From an uncultured Sphingobacteriales bacterium (lineage in GTDB: Bacteria; Bacteroidota; Bacteroidia; Chitinophagales; Chitinophagaceae), in the NCBI GenBank assembly GCA_937991535.1, contig CALKHN010000102.1, positions 62,001 through 126,000 on the forward strand: a stretch of DNA of 64,000 nt, given 5' to 3'. Position 1 is the stretch's first letter; each line of letters starts with the position of its first letter. Under the pieces are notes generated by a model, which saw nothing but the letters and a program-made list of their open reading frames with translations, was not told where the DNA came from and did no database searches. Shown here one piece after another: positions 34,765-43,968 of this stretch. Position numbers and translations under genes: made by a program.

Positions 34765-36045
34765 TTGTTTAAACTCTGGTCAACCATAATAAAAGATTAC
34801 AGGATTTTAACCCGCGATAAAATGGGGCTTATCATAATGTTTTTAATGCCCATTGTGCTGGCCATTGTAATTGCGTCCGTGCAAAACAGCACTTTTGAGC
34901 TGGTAAATGAAAATAAATTACCCGTTCTGCTTTACAATAAAGACAGCAGCGAACCTGCCCGGGAACTGGAAATAGCATTAGCCAAAGTGGGTATGTTTGA
35001 TATTAAAAAGGTACACGATATTCAAAATGAAGCAGACCTCAAAAGCCGTATCAACACCAAAGATGCATTAGTAGCTATCGTTATCCCCGACAATTATTCG
35101 GAAGAAGTATTAAAAAAAGCAAAGAGCGTGGCAGGCGAGGCATTGAAAAATATAGCCATACAGGAAGATAGCATTCAACACACCGCAGATAACATCATTC
35201 CTGTTAAATTGTACTATCATCCTGTATTGCAGCGATCTTTTCGCAAAAGCATTGATGGCATGCTGCAAAGTGCCTTGCAATTTATACAAAGCAAATACAT
35301 TGTAAAAAATGTATACTACGCCGTAAATGAAGAAAACATACCGGAAGCTTTAGAAAAACAGATCATTACCAATCAAACGCCCGTCACAGAAATACCCGTT
35401 TCCAAAGGTGACAGCAGACAAATACCCAATGCCACACAGCACAATATCCCGGCCTGGACTATTTTTGCTATGTTTTTTATAGTAATATCACTGGGTAGCA
35501 GTGTAGTAAGAGAGAAACTAAATGGCAGCATCATCCGGCTTCGCACCTTACCTACTCATTTTGGATTAGCCATTATTTCAAAACAAATTACTTACGTGCT
35601 GGTAACCATGCTGCAGGCGGCAGTAATTTTTTCTATTGGTATGTGGCTGTTCCCTCAAATAGGTCTTCCGGCATTAAGCCTCCCGGCCGATAAACCTGCC
35701 CTGCTTCTGGTAACCCTTATTTGCGGAATTTGTGCCGCCAGTTTTGCTATTTGTGTGGGTGTTTTTTCCAACACCCAGGAACAGGCAAACGGTTCTGGCG
35801 CCGTGTCTGTTGTACTGCTGGCTGCCATTGGAGGATTGCTGGTTCCCTCCTTTGTTATGCCCTCATCCTTCCGGTTCATCATGCAACTATCACCACTGCA
35901 CTGGTGCCTTGAAGCCTATTATGACCTGTTTCTGGAAGGTGGGAATCTACGGGATATTTGGATGAATATTATACCTTTATTGGTTATTACAGTATTATTG
36001 CAAATAATTGCGTTCTATGGATTGCGACGCAAAAGTTTGATCTGA
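34765..36045 (+). CDS. ABC-2-type permease of the cluster
   Basis: 426 aa, TTG start immediately after a heptad tract; the frame is closed 24 bp upstream by a TGA and has no ATG, so the tract appears to have replaced the original leader. One N-terminal transmembrane helix (MGLIIMFLMPIVLAIVIASV), a ~180-residue soluble domain, then about five helices at the C-terminus (IFAMFFIVISLGSSVVREKLNGS is the typical motif). Pairs with the ATPase upstream. Confidence 0.87.
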   Translation: MFKLWSTIIKDYRILTRDKMGLIIMFLMPIVLAIVIASVQNSTFELVNENKLPVLLYNKDSSEPARELEIALAKVGMFDIKKVHDIQNEADLKSRINTKDALVAIVIPDNYSEEVLKKAKSVAGEALKNIAIQEDSIQHTADNIIPVKLYYHPVLQRSFRKSIDGMLQSALQFIQSKYIVKNVYYAVNEENIPEALEKQIITNQTPVTEIPVSKGDSRQIPNATQHNIPAWTIFAMFFIVISLGSSVVREKLNGSIIRLRTLPTHFGLAIISKQITYVLVTMLQAAVIFSIGMWLFPQIGLPALSLPADKPALLLVTLICGICAASFAICVGVFSNTQEQANGSGAVSVVLLAAIGGLLVPSFVMPSSFRFIMQLSPLHWCLEAYYDLFLEGGNLRDIWMNIIPLLVITVLLQIIAFYGLRRKSLI

Positions 36046-36056
36046 AAAATTCACAA

Positions 36057-36320
36057 ATGGAAAAAGAAAAATTAAAGCAACAACTTAAGCAACAAATAAT
36101 TCAGTTTCTAAATCTTACAAACGTAAAACCAGAGGAAATCAAAGATGATGAGCCTTTATTTGGCGAAGGACTTGGGCTTGACTCCATTGACTCCATTGAA
36201 ATGATCGTATTACTTTCACGCGAATACGGCATTACCATACAGGACCCAAAAGAAGGCCGGAAAATACTGGTAGATATTAATACAATGGCAGATTATATTG
36301 CCAAACACAAAACCAAATAA
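36057..36320 (+). CDS. Acyl carrier protein of the cluster
   Basis: 87 aa from ATG 36057, 11 bp after the permease stop. The phosphopantetheine site is Ser43 in GLGLDSIDSIEM, the typical DSx motif. The N-terminus is Lys/Gln-rich (KLKQQLKQQI). A dedicated ACP next to ketosynthases indicates acyl-chain building separate from primary fatty-acid synthesis, as in aryl polyene/flexirubin clusters. Confidence 0.92.
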   Translation: MEKEKLKQQLKQQIIQFLNLTNVKPEEIKDDEPLFGEGLGLDSIDSIEMIVLLSREYGITIQDPKEGRKILVDINTMADYIAKHKTK

Positions 36321-36330
36321 ACTTTTTCTA

Positions 36331-37518
36331 TTGAGCCGGGTTTTTGTTACAGGAATAGGGATAATCAGCGCTATTGGTGATACTGCCACAAAAAACCGTG
36401 AAGCGCTGATCAATAAACAGTGTGGCATTACCAGGCTAAGTTTATTTAATACAAAATATACCGGGCTGCGGCCCTGCGGTGAAATAAAAGTGGAAACGCA
36501 TGAACTGAAAAAAAAACTGCGTGCCCATGAAAAAGGAGCTACCCGGAGCTCCGTATTGGCATTACACGCCTTTGAAGAAGCTGTAGCAGATGCTGCACTT
36601 TCTGTTAAACAGATATCTTCGCGCCATACCGCCCTTGTCGGAGCCTCTACCGTGGGCGGCATGTGTCTTACCGACGAATTATACAACGATGCCAACAGAA
36701 GTGAAAACGGATCTGAATACCTTTCTTCCTACGACTGTGCTTCTGTTGATCTGTACCTCCAGTTGAGATATAGCATAGGTGGGGTTATCAATACCATAAA
36801 TACGGCTTGTTCCTCTTCTTCAAATGCCATTATGTATGGTGCAAGATTATTAAAAAGTGGTTTGGCCAAACGTGTAATTGCAGGAGGAACCGACAGCCTG
36901 GCAAAATTTACGATCAATGGATTTAATGCACTGCATATTCTTTCTCCTGAAAAATGTACCCCATTCGACAGAGACAGGAAAGGATTGAACCTGGGTGAGG
37001 CCGCTGCATTTCTGGTATTAGAGAAAGAAGAAGATATAGCAGGGAAAAAAGTGTACGCCGAATTGACCGGCTATGGCAACAGCAACGATGCATTTCATCC
37101 CTCCTCTTTATCGGACGAAGGAGATGGCCCTTTTTTGTGTATGCAACGCGCTTTACAAAAAGCACAGCTTCCCGCTTCAGCGATCAGTTTTATCAATGCC
37201 CACGGCACTGCCACAGAAAATAACGACTTTGTAGAGAGCCAGGCCATGATACGATTATTCGGAATACCGCCACCCTTCGCTTCCACCAAAGCCAATACCG
37301 GCCATACACTTGGAGCGGCAGGCGCAGTGGAAGCAGTGTTTAGCGTACTAAGCCTTTATTGTCAGGAAGTATATCCCGGAGTGCATTTCAGCAATGAGAT
37401 AGAAGCCACAGGATTAAAACCTGAAACGAGTTACAGGCAACTGCCATTACAACATGTGATGTCTAACTCTTTCGGTTTTGGGGGTAATTGTACTTCGCTG
37501 ATTTTTTCAAAAGTATAG
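36331..37518 (+). CDS. Beta-ketoacyl-ACP synthase (FabF-like, chain-elongating)
   Basis: 395 aa. The chosen start is TTG 36331 (SRVFVTGIGIIS), 10 bp after the ACP stop; a TTG at 36298 would overlap the ACP gene. Active-site Cys in NTACSSSSNAI, His in NAHGTATENND and KANTGHTLGAAGA: a full catalytic triad. With the chain-length-factor-like partner and the ACP it should extend a polyene or long acyl chain. Confidence 0.88.
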   Translation: MSRVFVTGIGIISAIGDTATKNREALINKQCGITRLSLFNTKYTGLRPCGEIKVETHELKKKLRAHEKGATRSSVLALHAFEEAVADAALSVKQISSRHTALVGASTVGGMCLTDELYNDANRSENGSEYLSSYDCASVDLYLQLRYSIGGVINTINTACSSSSNAIMYGARLLKSGLAKRVIAGGTDSLAKFTINGFNALHILSPEKCTPFDRDRKGLNLGEAAAFLVLEKEEDIAGKKVYAELTGYGNSNDAFHPSSLSDEGDGPFLCMQRALQKAQLPASAISFINAHGTATENNDFVESQAMIRLFGIPPPFASTKANTGHTLGAAGAVEAVFSVLSLYCQEVYPGVHFSNEIEATGLKPETSYRQLPLQHVMSNSFGFGGNCTSLIFSKV

Positions 37519-37761
37519 AAGATATATCTGTAGTTCATCGTTTGTGGTTTATGGTTGTATTCGCTTCGAATTTCGGACTTACCACTTCGAACTTGATATT
37601 TGAATTTTATCCGCCCTGGCGGACAGGTTTGTTTTTTGTGATTTGTTTTTTGATTCTTTGTATTCTTTCGGATTTCGAAATTCCGGATTCGGATTTGATT
37701 TTTTATTTTTTTGGTTCTTGTGATTTGGTTCCTGTAATTTGGATTTTGAATTTTGCATTCC
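37519..37761. repeat. Heptad tracts between ketosynthase and its partner gene
   Basis: GTAGTTC, ATCGTTT, GTGGTTT, ATGGTTG at 37530-37556, then CGAATTT/CGGATTT-like words to ~37700, a small palindrome TCCGCC/GGCGGA near 37608, and TTTGGTTCTTG words to 37750. About 240 bp without a gene, inside what should be one operon. Confidence 0.75.
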
Positions 37762-38787
37762 ATGTATATTCATCATTATAGCTGTATATCGCCCCAGCAA
37801 ACTTTTGAACATGCCCATGTAGAAACATTGCATGAAAGCGCCGATAACAAATTAACGGCAAAAGAGCCTGTATACAAAGGCATCCCCCCCGGTATTTTGC
37901 GGCGAATGGGTAAAGCGGTAAGAATGGGGATTGGCGCTGCGCTTCCTGTAATAACACAACAGCCTGCTATAGATGGAATAATTATAGGAACAGCCAACGG
38001 TGGAATGGAAGATTGCATAAAGTTTCTTAACCAGATCATAGACTTTGAGGAAGGTATGCTTACGCCGGGCAATTTCGTACAAAGCACGCCCAATGCCATT
38101 GCCGCTCAAATGGGCTTACTCAGCAAAAACAAGGGATATAATATTACACATGTGCACAGGGGACTGGCATTTGAAAATGCATTGCTCGATGCCATGATGA
38201 TGATTAAGGAAAACCCCGGCAATAACTATTTATTGGGCGCTGTGGATGAGATATCTGCTTATAACTACAACATTGATCTCTTAGACGGATGCTTTAAAAA
38301 AGAGTGCATTTCCAATAAAGATCTTTATCATTCGGTATCTGAAGGAACCATCGCCGGCGAAGGCGCAGCCATGTTTCTGGTGAATGATAATGCTGAAAAC
38401 GCAACCGCAACAGTAAAGGCTGTACAAACCATTCACACCACAGACGAAATGGAAGTAAACAGGACGATGCAGCAGTTCTTAGAACAAACCCTCTCCGGGA
38501 AACAGGCCGACATACTGCTCACCGGCGAAAACGGTGACGCCCGTTTATTGAAATACTATTGGGGAGTTGAATCTTTTTTTGGCGAACACACCAGTATTGC
38601 CCGTTTTAAACACATGTGCGGCGAGTACGCCACCGCCTCTTCGGTAGCCCTGTGGCTCATTTGCAACAACCATCAATGGCCCGAGCACATGATCAAAAAA
38701 CAAGGTGAAGCCGCTCCTGTACGAAATATCATCATTTATAATAATTACAGGGGGGTGCAGCATGGTTTTATGCATATTGCAGTATAA
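37762..38787 (+). CDS. Ketosynthase-like chain-length-factor protein lacking the catalytic triad
   Basis: 341 aa from ATG 37762 (a TTG lies at 37753). Thiolase-fold parts are recognisable: GIIIGTANGGMEDCIKFLNQI, TPNAIAAQMGLL, GTIAGEGAAMFLV. Where an active ketosynthase has TACSSSSNAI this protein reads HRGLAFENAL (Cys replaced by Gly). The two catalytic His appear replaced: GENGD instead of AHGT, and CGEYATA instead of TGHTLGA. It is therefore probably the non-catalytic partner that sets chain length in a heterodimer with the preceding ketosynthase. Last gene of the cluster. Confidence 0.8.
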   Translation: MYIHHYSCISPQQTFEHAHVETLHESADNKLTAKEPVYKGIPPGILRRMGKAVRMGIGAALPVITQQPAIDGIIIGTANGGMEDCIKFLNQIIDFEEGMLTPGNFVQSTPNAIAAQMGLLSKNKGYNITHVHRGLAFENALLDAMMMIKENPGNNYLLGAVDEISAYNYNIDLLDGCFKKECISNKDLYHSVSEGTIAGEGAAMFLVNDNAENATATVKAVQTIHTTDEMEVNRTMQQFLEQTLSGKQADILLTGENGDARLLKYYWGVESFFGEHTSIARFKHMCGEYATASSVALWLICNNHQWPEHMIKKQGEAAPVRNIIIYNNYRGVQHGFMHIAV

Positions 38788-38956
38788 ACTTCGTTCAAAA
38801 CGCAAAAAGGATTCATGGGATATTGCACGCCCCGAAGAAATATGGGGTAACAAACAAATTTCAAAATTGATATTGCCGCATTAGCAATAAAAATAAAAAC
38901 CTTGTACTTTCGTTTATTATCGCAATTACATCTCTAACCAATAAATAGCCTTTTAT

Positions 38957-39544
38957 ATGAAATCGCTAAAAAAAGCTATCCTCCTTTTTACGGTAACCTT
39001 TATTTCTTTACAAATGTATGCCCAGCGCATCCGGGTAGTTGAAGGAAAAGTTCCTGACCTTAAAAATGAAAAATCTGTGAATACCGAATTTACTTATGAC
39101 AATATAAGCGTAGGTAAATTTGATAAAGAGGCCGACTATATTAAAAACAAAACAGAAGAATACAATAAAAAAGAAGCAGGAAGGGGAGACAGTTGGGCAA
39201 AAAAATGGGTTGAAGACCGGGAGCTGCGATTCGAACCCAAATTTGATGAACTGCTCACCAAATACAGCGACCTGACCATAGATAACAATGCGAAGTATAC
39301 GCTGATTTTTCATACTACTTTTATAGAGCCCGGATTTAACATTGGCATAACCCGCAAAAACGCTTTTATCAATGGTGAAGTACTGGTCGTGGAAACAGCC
39401 AACAAAAATAACGTCATTGCTAAATTATCTGTTGATAAAGCTCCGGGAAATTCATATTGGGGAAATGATTTTGATACAGGTGAAAGGCTTTCAGAAACCT
39501 ACGCTACCGCAGGTAAAGCGTTGGGAAAATTCATAAAGAAATAA
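38957..39544 (+). CDS. Secreted protein of unknown function
   Basis: 195 aa. Signal peptide MKSLKKAILLFTVTFISLQMYAQ, then VVEGKVPDLKNEKSVNTEFTYDN, KWVEDRELRFEPKFDELL, TLIFHTTFIEPGFNIGI and a C-terminal helix TYATAGKALGKFIKK. The pattern suits a small periplasmic or surface protein; no family I can name. 169 bp after the resorcinol-like cluster, with a weak promoter-like TACTTTCG about 45 bp upstream, so probably a separate unit. Confidence 0.7.
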   Translation: MKSLKKAILLFTVTFISLQMYAQRIRVVEGKVPDLKNEKSVNTEFTYDNISVGKFDKEADYIKNKTEEYNKKEAGRGDSWAKKWVEDRELRFEPKFDELLTKYSDLTIDNNAKYTLIFHTTFIEPGFNIGITRKNAFINGEVLVVETANKNNVIAKLSVDKAPGNSYWGNDFDTGERLSETYATAGKALGKFIKK

Positions 39545-39576
39545 ATAATAGCAAAAATCAATTATTGTGAAAATAA

Positions 39577-39612
39577 AGAGGTTGCGCAATGGCAACCTCT
39601 TCGTGTTTTATA
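39577..39612. terminator. Bidirectional terminator
   Basis: Perfect 9-bp stem AGAGGTTGC (39577-39585) / GCAACCTCT (39592-39600) with a 6-nt loop. T-rich follows on the plus strand, and A-rich precedes it, which gives T on the minus strand. It lies between convergent genes. Confidence 0.8.
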
Positions 39613-39669
39613 AAAAAAATAACCTCTGTATAGCTTCCTTTCTTCTCACTTTTCCACTTTCCCCTCTCC

Positions 39670-41232
39670 TTAAAACTTAAACCCAAGCGTTAGCAATAGA
39701 TTGCCAATCGTGTTGCTAAGTTTGGCGGCGTTAAATACACCTTCATCCAAACGATAGGGATAGTAAGCATCTTTTATGATCTGGTGAACATATGCCAGGT
39801 CAACAAACATTCCTTTATTGCGCCAGCCAAGCCCGCCGCTGATGTTCATCCTGCTTGCGTTGGTTACATCGCCAGGTTGGTTGCCAAAATAGTTATTACT
39901 GTAAGGATTGCCATAGTATCCAAACCCGGCTCTCACCATTACCGTTTCAAATTTTAACTCTCCGCCTAAACGGAAATTGACCGCAGATTTGAATACATCA
40001 TCTATCGTATTGTTCAGGTCGGTAAAATAATCCTTATCTGCCTGGTTGGTATTATCCTGCGTATTGAATGCGTTATTCTTATAACTTACATATTCCACAT
40101 CCGCAGTAATAAATCCTTTTTGTGAACTTACATCTGCCTGGGTTCCAAAAATATAAGCCAGTCCTGCTCCCAGCCGTATAGGTGTTTTATACCTGTAGGT
40201 GTATTCGCCCGAATAACCATCATTCAAATCCAGAGAACTTTGAGATTTCACACCCGCATAGCCCTCTGTATCAGTAGTAAGTGAAGAATAATAGGTATCC
40301 TTAAAAGAATACCAGGAAGGACTATGAAAGTTTAATCCTACACGCAAAGCTTCAACAGGCTTAAATATTATACCGAGATTAATGCTTGCTCCCGTTCCAT
40401 CCGTTCTTAAATAATCGTCTGCCACAAAATAATTGAAATCATTATTGGCATCACTGGTAGCATCCGTTTCCCTGAAGCTGCTGTTGCGTACGTATTTTAA
40501 GGTGTTGATATTGATGGAACCTCCAATATAAAATACATCATTATAATTTCCTCCAACACCTATGCTAAATTCTGATACACCTCCTTTAGCAGTAACAATT
40601 TGTTGTTGCTTTAAGCCAGTAGCAACACTGGCATTACTGGCATACCCGGTAAGGTTGTTGTTACCATCGTAGGTTGGATCAAGCAGGTAGGTATTTAAAC
40701 CCAGGCTGGCACCATAGGGATAATCCAGTGCAGCGTCATCGGGATTGGTGGCATTGCCACCAATAAGCTGATCAAGATATTTTTCGGAATATGAACTTTG
40801 ATTGTTCTGACCGCTAACATATAAATTGTTATTAAAATTAGCCGTTTTGCTGAGCGCCAGCCCGATGCTCACATTCTTCCATTTGCTACTTGCTTTGTAA
40901 GACGGAATGCCCCATACCACACCCATTGGACCATAGTTGAAACTACTTTTGTTATCGGTTGCCATTGAACCCCTGTAGGTGGCTTTGTTGTTACCGAAGG
41001 TAAAGCCGGGCGTTAGTACAAGTTCGCTGGTTTTGTACAATCCAAGCCCTGCCGGATTGGTATACAATGCGGTAATATCTCCTCCCAGGGCATTAACGGC
41101 ACCGCCTATTGATTGCGCACGGGCCGTTCCCTGCGGCGTTAGCCAGGAATACCTCACTGCATCCAGCGGTTCCTGAGCAAATAAAATGGAAATTGAAAAA
41201 ACTAGTCCTGTCGTTATAAATACTTTCCTCAT
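39670..41232 (-). CDS. OmpP1/FadL-family outer-membrane transporter
   Basis: 520 aa with signal peptide MRKVFITTGLVFSISILFAQ. The N-terminal motif after the signal (SWLTPQGTARAQSIGGAVNALGGDITALYTNPAGL) is the FadL hallmark that plugs the barrel. The rest is beta-strands ending LLLTLGFKF with an aromatic last residue. Such porins take up long-chain fatty acids or hydrophobic compounds. Downstream of the GY-rich lipoprotein gene, separated by a terminator. Confidence 0.88.
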   Translation of the reverse strand: MRKVFITTGLVFSISILFAQEPLDAVRYSWLTPQGTARAQSIGGAVNALGGDITALYTNPAGLGLYKTSELVLTPGFTFGNNKATYRGSMATDNKSSFNYGPMGVVWGIPSYKASSKWKNVSIGLALSKTANFNNNLYVSGQNNQSSYSEKYLDQLIGGNATNPDDAALDYPYGASLGLNTYLLDPTYDGNNNLTGYASNASVATGLKQQQIVTAKGGVSEFSIGVGGNYNDVFYIGGSININTLKYVRNSSFRETDATSDANNDFNYFVADDYLRTDGTGASINLGIIFKPVEALRVGLNFHSPSWYSFKDTYYSSLTTDTEGYAGVKSQSSLDLNDGYSGEYTYRYKTPIRLGAGLAYIFGTQADVSSQKGFITADVEYVSYKNNAFNTQDNTNQADKDYFTDLNNTIDDVFKSAVNFRLGGELKFETVMVRAGFGYYGNPYSNNYFGNQPGDVTNASRMNISGGLGWRNKGMFVDLAYVHQIIKDAYYPYRLDEGVFNAAKLSNTIGNLLLTLGFKF

Positions 41233-41272
41233 ATTTCACTCGTTTAAATCAAAAGGATAGGCGGGTATATTA

Positions 41273-41304
41273 TACCAAAAAGAGCGGCCTTCCGCTCTTT
41301 GGTA
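41273..41304 (-). terminator. Terminator after the GY-rich lipoprotein gene
   Basis: AAGAGCGG/CCGCTCTT stem extended by TACCAAA/TTTGGTA, loop of 4 nt (41288-41291). On the minus strand the stem is followed by TATAATATA. It separates the lipoprotein gene from the FadL-type gene. Confidence 0.7.
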
Positions 41305-41331
41305 AAATTCTGAAGTTTTTTTCTCTCACAA

Positions 41332-42195
41332 TTATCTGCCTCCTCTTCCCGGTGCACGGGAAGGTGCACTACCGCCACCGCCACTGCTTCTGCCGCCCGA
41401 ATTTGAACTGGGACTAACTCTTGGGGCCGACGGTGTATTGCTGCGTTCAAAAGTTCTTGAGGGTCTGCTATCGTTGCTTCTTTCTATCGAACTACGGGGA
41501 CTGGTATTACCCGAAGAATTTCGGGGGTTTACATAATTATTGTTGTTATTCCTGAATACCCGTACCGGCGCATTTCTACTGCTGTTTATTTCGGAGTTTC
41601 GGCTCCTGTTGCCGTAAGTGCTCAGATTAGATGTTCTCGGACGGTAGGTAGCAGAGGGTCTTACAGTTCCAGGCTTGCCGGAAATAATACCGGGATAATA
41701 ATAATGACCATACCCATAAGAATAATATGGGTTATAAAATGAATATGGATTGTAAAAACCATTATACAAACCTCCCCAGCCATAACCCATACCCATTCCA
41801 ATACCATAATGAGAATAGGGTGAATAAAATGAGTATGGATTGTAATATCCAAAACCCATTCCGAATCCGCTACCATAACCGAAGGGTGAATACATACCCC
41901 CATAATACGAATAATCATCCAGCGAAGACCACAAAGAGCGATTCCTTACTTTCATGCGCAGATAATTATCCTCACTGCTGTAAGCGGAGCGATCCTGTTC
42001 TGTTTGCACATTTACGTATTCATCCTGATCACTATCCTCATAATACTGATCATCATTGTTGGAAGAAGATGCAACCCGTTGCTGCGGCGCAGGAGAATAA
42101 TATACATCATCGGGTGTTTGCCCCGATTTGTACATCGTTGAACAACTGCTTAACCCGAAGGCCGCGGCAGCCAAAAGTAAAATTCTCTTATTCAT
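41332..42195 (-). CDS. Low-complexity Tyr/Gly/Ser-rich lipoprotein
   Basis: 287 aa. Lipobox LSSCS. Then an acidic Asn/Asp/Tyr part (about 30-75), a Tyr-Gly-Phe-Pro-rich middle (about 95-170; many YNPYSFY, GFGMGFGYYNPY, YGIGMGMGYGWGG blocks), and a basic Ser/Arg/Asn tail ending in Gly/Arg (GRSSGGGGSAPSRAPGRGGR). It looks intrinsically disordered, reminiscent of structural or adhesive proteins; similar ones are known in Chitinophagaceae next to OmpP1 genes only from memory. Function unknown. No catalytic motif. Confidence 0.75.
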   Translation of the reverse strand: MNKRILLLAAAAFGLSSCSTMYKSGQTPDDVYYSPAPQQRVASSSNNDDQYYEDSDQDEYVNVQTEQDRSAYSSEDNYLRMKVRNRSLWSSLDDYSYYGGMYSPFGYGSGFGMGFGYYNPYSFYSPYSHYGIGMGMGYGWGGLYNGFYNPYSFYNPYYSYGYGHYYYPGIISGKPGTVRPSATYRPRTSNLSTYGNRSRNSEINSSRNAPVRVFRNNNNNYVNPRNSSGNTSPRSSIERSNDSRPSRTFERSNTPSAPRVSPSSNSGGRSSGGGGSAPSRAPGRGGR

Positions 42196-42338
42196 ACTGT
42201 GGGTTTTAAAATTTACACTATGAAGTTACTACATTTGCGACAATTCGCACTGTTAATCTATTCAAAATAGTTGGGTATATATTAAAAGATATCCTATGTG
42301 AAATACAGTCTATTAAAAGAAGCATATTAAAAAAAATT

Positions 42339-43817
42339 ATGAGTAAAGAAATTACTTCCCGGTCGCAGGATTATGCACAATGGTATAACGATCTTGTTAT
42401 CAAAGGGGGGCTCGCTGATTATTCAGCCGTAAGAGGCTGTATGGTAATTAAACCTTACGGTTTTACATTATGGGAAAACATGCGTGATCAGTTAGACAAA
42501 ATGTTTAAAGATACCGGGCATGTGAATGCTTATTTTCCGCTATTTGTGCCTAAAAGCCTTTTTGAAGCGGAAGAAAAAAATGCTGAAGGTTTTGCAAAAG
42601 AATGTGCTATTGTAACGCATTACCGCCTGAAGGCCGATCCGCAAAATAAAGGAAAACTAATAGTTGACCCTGAAGCTAAACTAGAAGAAGAACTGGTGGT
42701 ACGCCCAACCAGCGAAGCCATTATATGGAGCACTTATAAAACCTGGATCCAGTCTTACCGCGATCTTCCCATATTGGTGAACCAATGGGCAAACGTTGTG
42801 CGATGGGAAATGCGTACACGGCTTTTTTTGCGCACTACGGAATTTCTATGGCAGGAAGGTCATACCGCTCATGCTACAGCCCGCGAAGCAATTGAAGAAA
42901 CAGAACGCATGCTGGATGTATATGCAAACTTTGTGGAAAGCTGGATGGCTTTGCCGGTAATAAAGGGTGTAAAAACGCCGAACGAAAGATTCGCGGGAGC
43001 TTTAGATACCTACTGCATAGAAGCACTTATGCAGGATGGCAAAGCATTGCAGGCAGGAACGTCTCATTTTTTAGGTCAGAATTTTGCGAAAGCTTTTGAT
43101 GTACAGTTCTTAAACAAGGAAAATAAGCAGGAATATGTATGGGCAACGTCCTGGGGTGTTTCCACACGACTCATAGGGGCGCTGGTAATGGCACACAGTG
43201 ATGATGATGGCTTGATTATACCACCCAGGATTGCGCCATTCCAGGTAGTTATAGTGCCTATCCACAAGGGTGAAGAACAGAAAACATTGATTGATGAAAA
43301 AGTGAAAGCACTTTTACAGGAGCTGAAGTTAGCCGGAGTCCGCGTAAAATATGATGACAATGATAATAACCGTCCTGGCTGGAAATTTGCTGAATATGAG
43401 AAAAAGGGAGTACCTGTGCGGATTGCCATTGGCGCCAGGGATATTGAAAACAATACGGTTGAAATTGCCCGCAGGGATACCAAAGAAAAAATTAGTGTAC
43501 CTATAGACGGCTTATCGGTACGCATCAGCAATTTGCTCCAGCAAATACAACAGGATATGTTTGATAAGGCGAAAGCCTACCGGGATGAACACATTACTCC
43601 CGCTGATTCATGGGATGAGTTTGTACAGTTGCTAAATGAAAAAGGTGGTTTTGTATCTGCACACTGGGACGGCACAGCGGAAACAGAAGAGAAAATTAAG
43701 GAGCAAACAAAAGCAACGATCCGTTGTATTCCTTTAAACGCAAAGGAGGAAGAAGGCAAATGCATACTAACCGGGAAACCCAGCAATAAACGGGTTTTAT
43801 TTGCACAGGCGTATTAG
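42339..43817 (+). CDS. proS: Prolyl-tRNA synthetase, archaeal/eukaryal-like type
   Basis: 492 aa, the short form without the editing insertion. Class II motifs: motif 2 region FLRTTEFLWQEGHTAHA, ERFAGALDTYCIEALMQDGKALQAGTSHFLGQNFAKAF, and motif 3 WGVSTRLIGALVMAHSDDDGLIIPP. The anticodon-binding domain follows (VVIVPIHKGEE, VRVKYDD) and the C-terminal zinc-like domain ends in a Tyr (LFAQAY), as usual in this type. Charges tRNA-Pro. Confidence 0.96.
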   Translation: MSKEITSRSQDYAQWYNDLVIKGGLADYSAVRGCMVIKPYGFTLWENMRDQLDKMFKDTGHVNAYFPLFVPKSLFEAEEKNAEGFAKECAIVTHYRLKADPQNKGKLIVDPEAKLEEELVVRPTSEAIIWSTYKTWIQSYRDLPILVNQWANVVRWEMRTRLFLRTTEFLWQEGHTAHATAREAIEETERMLDVYANFVESWMALPVIKGVKTPNERFAGALDTYCIEALMQDGKALQAGTSHFLGQNFAKAFDVQFLNKENKQEYVWATSWGVSTRLIGALVMAHSDDDGLIIPPRIAPFQVVIVPIHKGEEQKTLIDEKVKALLQELKLAGVRVKYDDNDNNRPGWKFAEYEKKGVPVRIAIGARDIENNTVEIARRDTKEKISVPIDGLSVRISNLLQQIQQDMFDKAKAYRDEHITPADSWDEFVQLLNEKGGFVSAHWDGTAETEEKIKEQTKATIRCIPLNAKEEEGKCILTGKPSNKRVLFAQAY

Positions 43818-43818
43818 G

Positions 43819-43968
43819 TTACAAGGTGCAGGTTTCAGGGAAATACACCCTTGTAACCTGCACCTTGTGCCCATTTCCCATCTCCACATTCCCCCATTTC
43901 CCATCTCCACATCTCCACATTTTCACATTTTCACATTTTCACATTTTCACATTTTCACATTCCTCTCT
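43819..43968. repeat. Hairpin plus 7/8-nt phased tract between proS and the MFS gene
   Basis: 43820-43877: an inverted repeat with a 14-bp perfect core (ACAAGGTGCAGGTT / AACCTGCACCTTGT), then to 43968 words containing CAT spaced 7 or 8 nt apart, ending in five CACATTTT octamers. The last part supplies the final codons and stop of the MFS gene. Probably also a terminator for both convergent genes. Confidence 0.8.
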
